From positions 1 to 22,437 of IMG/VR virus record IMGVR_UViG_3300034112_000630: DNA of 22,437 nt; one strand, given 5' to 3'. The translations under genes and the position numbers were made by a program. The stretch is from a virus. This document shows, one piece after another, positions 21,932-22,437 of the stretch. Positions within the stretch are counted from its first letter, which is position 1. Every line of letters starts with the position of its first letter. The notes below the pieces were generated by a model. The model saw only the letters and a list, made by a program, of their open reading frames with translations, did no database searches and had not been told where the DNA came from.

Positions 21932-22437
21932 CAAAAAATCCGCATAGTAAAACGTCACAAAAAGCAAAATTTGTAAAACATTTGCCTTTTGAAGTAGCTA
22001 AAACTGTATCAGAAGCAAAGTTTATTGCTGAAGATTTAGCAGAAGCAAATAGATATAACTACAGAGCTGTTGTCCTTTTACTGGGAGACGCAAACGTTTC
22101 TGTAGGGGAAACAATATACCTAGATAATTTAGATCAAAATATGTCCGGGTACTGGAACGTAATATCTATTAGTCATCTTTTTGGTGGAGGAAACTATACT
22201 TATCAGATGGAAGTTTTAGTTGGAACAGACTCCTTAGGTGGCGCTGATTCAAATGCTGGAAAAAAACCAGGTAAAAGAGATTTTGAAGCTGAGCTTTCAA
22301 ATCAGTCTTTAAGGCCAAAAGGATCTAAATTAAACAACTACGCTATTGGGGTAAACAACGGAAAAATAGACGTGGGTTTAAAAAAGACTAAATCAGCTAA
22401 AAATATTGCTGGCCCTAATGCTAGATCCCTTGCAACA
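21928..22437 (+). CDS. Hub C-terminal-domain protein, 3' end beyond window
   Basis: ATG 21928 overlaps the previous stop as ATGA; the frame is open to the end of the window (170 codons). Residues 1-35 are Lys-rich and helical. Residues ~40-105, RYNYRAVVLLLGDANVSVGE, IYLDNLDQNMSGYWNVISIS and HLFGGGNYTYQMEVLVGTDS, follow the second barrel of gpD/gp27 hubs ('G-x-x-x-[IV]-x-[VI]-x-x-x-G...G-x-[WY]-x-V-x-x-[IV]-x-H-x-[FL]...Y-x-[MT]-x-[LV]'). The tail is Gly/Lys-rich and polar (DSNAGKKPGKRDFEAEL). So the hub seems split in two chains. C-terminal part unknown: a spike (gp5-like OB and lysozyme or beta-helix) is possible beyond the window. Confidence 0.7.
   Translation, partial: MTKNPHSKTSQKAKFVKHLPFEVAKTVSEAKFIAEDLAEANRYNYRAVVLLLGDANVSVGETIYLDNLDQNMSGYWNVISISHLFGGGNYTYQMEVLVGTDSLGGADSNAGKKPGKRDFEAELSNQSLRPKGSKLNNYAIGVNNGKIDVGLKKTKSAKNIAGPNARSLAT

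Overview
This window is a contiguous stretch of the late (virion structure and morphogenesis) region of a tailed bacteriophage (Caudoviricetes) with a contractile, myovirus-type tail. Every supported gene is on the + strand. Neighbours are mostly separated by a few bases or overlap by 1, 4 or up to 17 bases, and only one intergenic gap exceeds 100 bases. Identity is set by a tail sheath protein, a T4 gp19-type tube protein, a gp26-like two-CxxC baseplate/tape-measure chaperone, a tape measure carrying cell-wall hydrolase domains, and gpD/gp27-like hub components. By eye the DNA is moderately AT-rich. No host marker, tRNA, integrase or bacterial gene is visible, so the host cannot be named; the collagen-like, Cys-rich and Hint-bearing surface proteins would fit an environmental (aquatic metagenome-type) phage, but that is inference.

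Region 1 (1-7588) encodes surface and adhesion proteins. It holds the end of a virion protein, two tandem collagen-like fibre paralogues, two tiny acidic genes, a GT2 glycosyltransferase with TPR-like repeats, a small stand-alone copy of the fibres' N-terminal domain, two further fibre-like proteins, and a 767-residue Cys-rich protein ending in a Hint (intein-type) domain. Region 2 (7591-9305) holds four small genes that may modify or decorate the virion: a faintly GNAT-like protein, two beta-rich cupin/2OG-oxygenase-like proteins, and a six-Cys protein of the DUF6171 type. Region 3 (9315-11750) has two structural proteins and then four tiny lysine-rich genes in a row, closed by a clear intrinsic terminator.

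Region 4 (11874-22437) is the tail module: a tiny unknown, two neck/tail-completion candidates, sheath, tube, chaperone, tape measure, a tube-initiator/hub-like protein, a LysM/gpX-like protein, and a baseplate hub apparently split into two overlapping genes, the second running off the window.

The most notable points are: (1) a 51-codon open frame with no conventional start that lies +1 to the end of the chaperone gene and runs to just before the tape measure, the signature of a programmed frameshift; (2) the C-terminal Hint domain with Ser at the splice-donor position and His-Asp-Ser at the end; (3) the glycosyltransferase and possible modification genes beside Gly-Pro-Thr collagen-like fibres; (4) the run of four lysine-rich mini-genes; (5) the split hub.
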